Shown: one piece after another, positions 4,618-5,376 of the stretch
How the letters are laid out: every line of letters starts with the position of its first letter
Position numbering within the stretch: the first letter of the stretch is position 1
DNA from: CAVPLM01 sp964497095
GTDB lineage: Bacteria; Actinomycetota; Thermoleophilia; RBG-16-64-13
Direction of reading: 5' to 3'
Length of the DNA stretch: 5,376 nucleotides
NCBI GenBank assembly: GCA_964497095.1
Contig: CAZCCL010000157.1
Location: 1-5,376 of the forward strand
Translations under genes and position numbers: made by a program
Notes under the pieces: generated by a model
The model's database searches: none
Told to the model about the DNA's origin: nothing
The model's input: the letters and a program-made list of their open reading frames with translations, nothing else

Positions 4618-5376
4618 TTAGGAGGCCGGGGGTGGCTCAGGCCACGGAGCTTTGGGATAGATCGGAGCGGCCGTTCGCTTGTCCCCTACGTCCACGACCT
4701 CGGCGATGCCCTTCTGCCACTGACCGATCTGGCCTGCGTAGCTAGAATAGTCCAGGCTCTGATTGGTGAAGAAGGTATCGGGACTGATGGACGTCCGGAA
4801 GTGGGCGGTTCGCATCACCTCGACGATCACATCTTGATCCAGGGTGGCGGCCTGTTCGATGGCCTGCTGGAAGAACTCCAATTGGGCCCGATAAAGGAGC
4901 TGGGTGGAGAACTCGATGTTCTCCGGGCCGCCCATGAACCTGACGAGCCTGTCGTAGTAGGCCTTGGCTTCCGGCGAGCTGTTGACGCTCCAAGCACCGA
5001 TGTACATGACCCCTTCCATCGCACCTTGAAAAGCGTCATAGAAGGACTGGAAGGCACCGCCCCCTCCGAGCAGCACGGCTTTGGGACTATAGTCGAGTCC
5101 GATCATGCTCTGCATGCCGAGGACGTTCATGTCCGGAAACGCAAAGAGGCATAGCGCGTCGACATCCAGTTCCTGCGCCTGCTTCATGATGCTGGGCATG
5201 TCCACCAGCCTGAAGTCGAGCGGGATCGCGACACTCATAGCTATGTCGATGTACCGTGCACTCAGATGGATGGCCGCCTGAGCCTGGTAATCGATGCCCA
5301 TGGGCTCATGCAGGTAGATGGTCGCCACGCTCTTTATCCCCAGTTCCTCGCAGATGTCCGCGAATGTGGGCATCTG
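4618..5376 (-). CDS. ABC transporter substrate-binding protein, LivJ-type (5' end cut by window edge)
   Basis: This is the C-terminal 252 codons of a periplasmic-binding-protein-like solute receptor (Peripla_BP_6 / branched-chain amino acid receptor style). The protein would capture a small solute outside the membrane and deliver it to an ABC permease. The visible part opens in the second Rossmann-like lobe (ADICEELGIKSVATIYLHEP), followed by a strand-helix region where LDVDALCLFAFPDMN matches the usual 'pDvvfv.gy' position, and LGGGGAFQSFYDAFQGAMEG where family members read 'vGG.....f....g..aeGv'. It ends with the family-like IGQWQKGIAEVV and a Pro-rich tail. Full-length relatives have about 380-430 residues, so the signal peptide and first lobe lie beyond the right edge. 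The frame is open to the last base, so the Met at 5373 is internal. The ligand cannot be told from this part; amino acids, amides or other small solutes are all possible. No permease or ATPase gene is in view. The stop is TAA at 4618-4620. Confidence 0.85.
   Translation of the reverse strand, partial: QMPTFADICEELGIKSVATIYLHEPMGIDYQAQAAIHLSARYIDIAMSVAIPLDFRLVDMPSIMKQAQELDVDALCLFAFPDMNVLGMQSMIGLDYSPKAVLLGGGGAFQSFYDAFQGAMEGVMYIGAWSVNSSPEAKAYYDRLVRFMGGPENIEFSTQLLYRAQLEFFQQAIEQAATLDQDVIVEVMRTAHFRTSISPDTFFTNQSLDYSSYAGQIGQWQKGIAEVVDVGDKRTAAPIYPKAPWPEPPPAS

Noticed and set aside
1..5376. CRISPR array, insertion-sequence terminal repeats, rRNA or an intact tRNA
   Set aside because: No regularly spaced repeats, no transposase, no paired terminal inverted repeats and no complete cloverleaf were seen on either strand.

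Overview
The window is GC-rich (about 60% by eye). Almost all of its coding is on the minus strand, so genes read from right to left. Protein style, GTG starts, a hairpin without a U-tract, an ECF sigma factor followed by an unclassified membrane protein, and Thr/Pro-rich surface linkers suggest an uncultivated actinobacterium-like organism. That is an inference; no marker gene is present. A run of 10 Ns at 3600-3609 shows this is draft scaffold sequence.

Right part (2945-5376). The C-terminal part of a LivJ-type ABC transporter substrate-binding protein enters from the right edge and stops at 4620. An 86-bp spacer follows with a possible ECF-type promoter, then a two-gene unit. The first gene is a 175-residue ECF sigma factor. 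The second overlaps it by ATGA and encodes a single-pass membrane protein with a short basic cytoplasmic head, a TM helix, a Thr/Pro-rich stalk and an extracytoplasmic domain. Its position suggests the anti-sigma or sensor partner, but it lacks the zinc-binding anti-sigma motif. The assembly gap lies in its stalk. A hairpin after its stop may be a terminator.

Middle part (1046-2944). A 68-residue charged protein of unknown function has a strong ribosome binding site. A 203-residue exported protein with eight cysteines follows, also with a strong ribosome binding site. After a strong hairpin comes a lipoprotein with a rhodanese-like domain whose catalytic Cys is replaced by Glu. Just past the rhodanese fold, in another frame, lies a 40-residue stretch clearly homologous to the C-terminus of the ECF-linked membrane protein. 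The lipoprotein gene therefore looks frameshifted near 1170, or is a junction of two genes. The open frame running on to 396 appears to be an artefact.

Left part (1-1045). No intact gene is seen. It holds the C-terminal remnant of a tyrosine recombinase (527-745, minus) and, about 90 bp further left, the 3' half of a tRNA-Arg(ACG)-like gene on the plus strand (396-437) without its 5' half. Together these look like the scar or edge of an element that integrates into a tRNA gene. Short GTCRGCC direct repeats and a bulged hairpin flank the site.

How it fits together: the right and middle parts are an envelope-facing set (a binding protein, an ECF sigma with its membrane partner, a secreted protein and a lipoprotein). 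The membrane partner and the lipoprotein share a C-terminal module. This set abuts decayed mobile-element DNA on the left.
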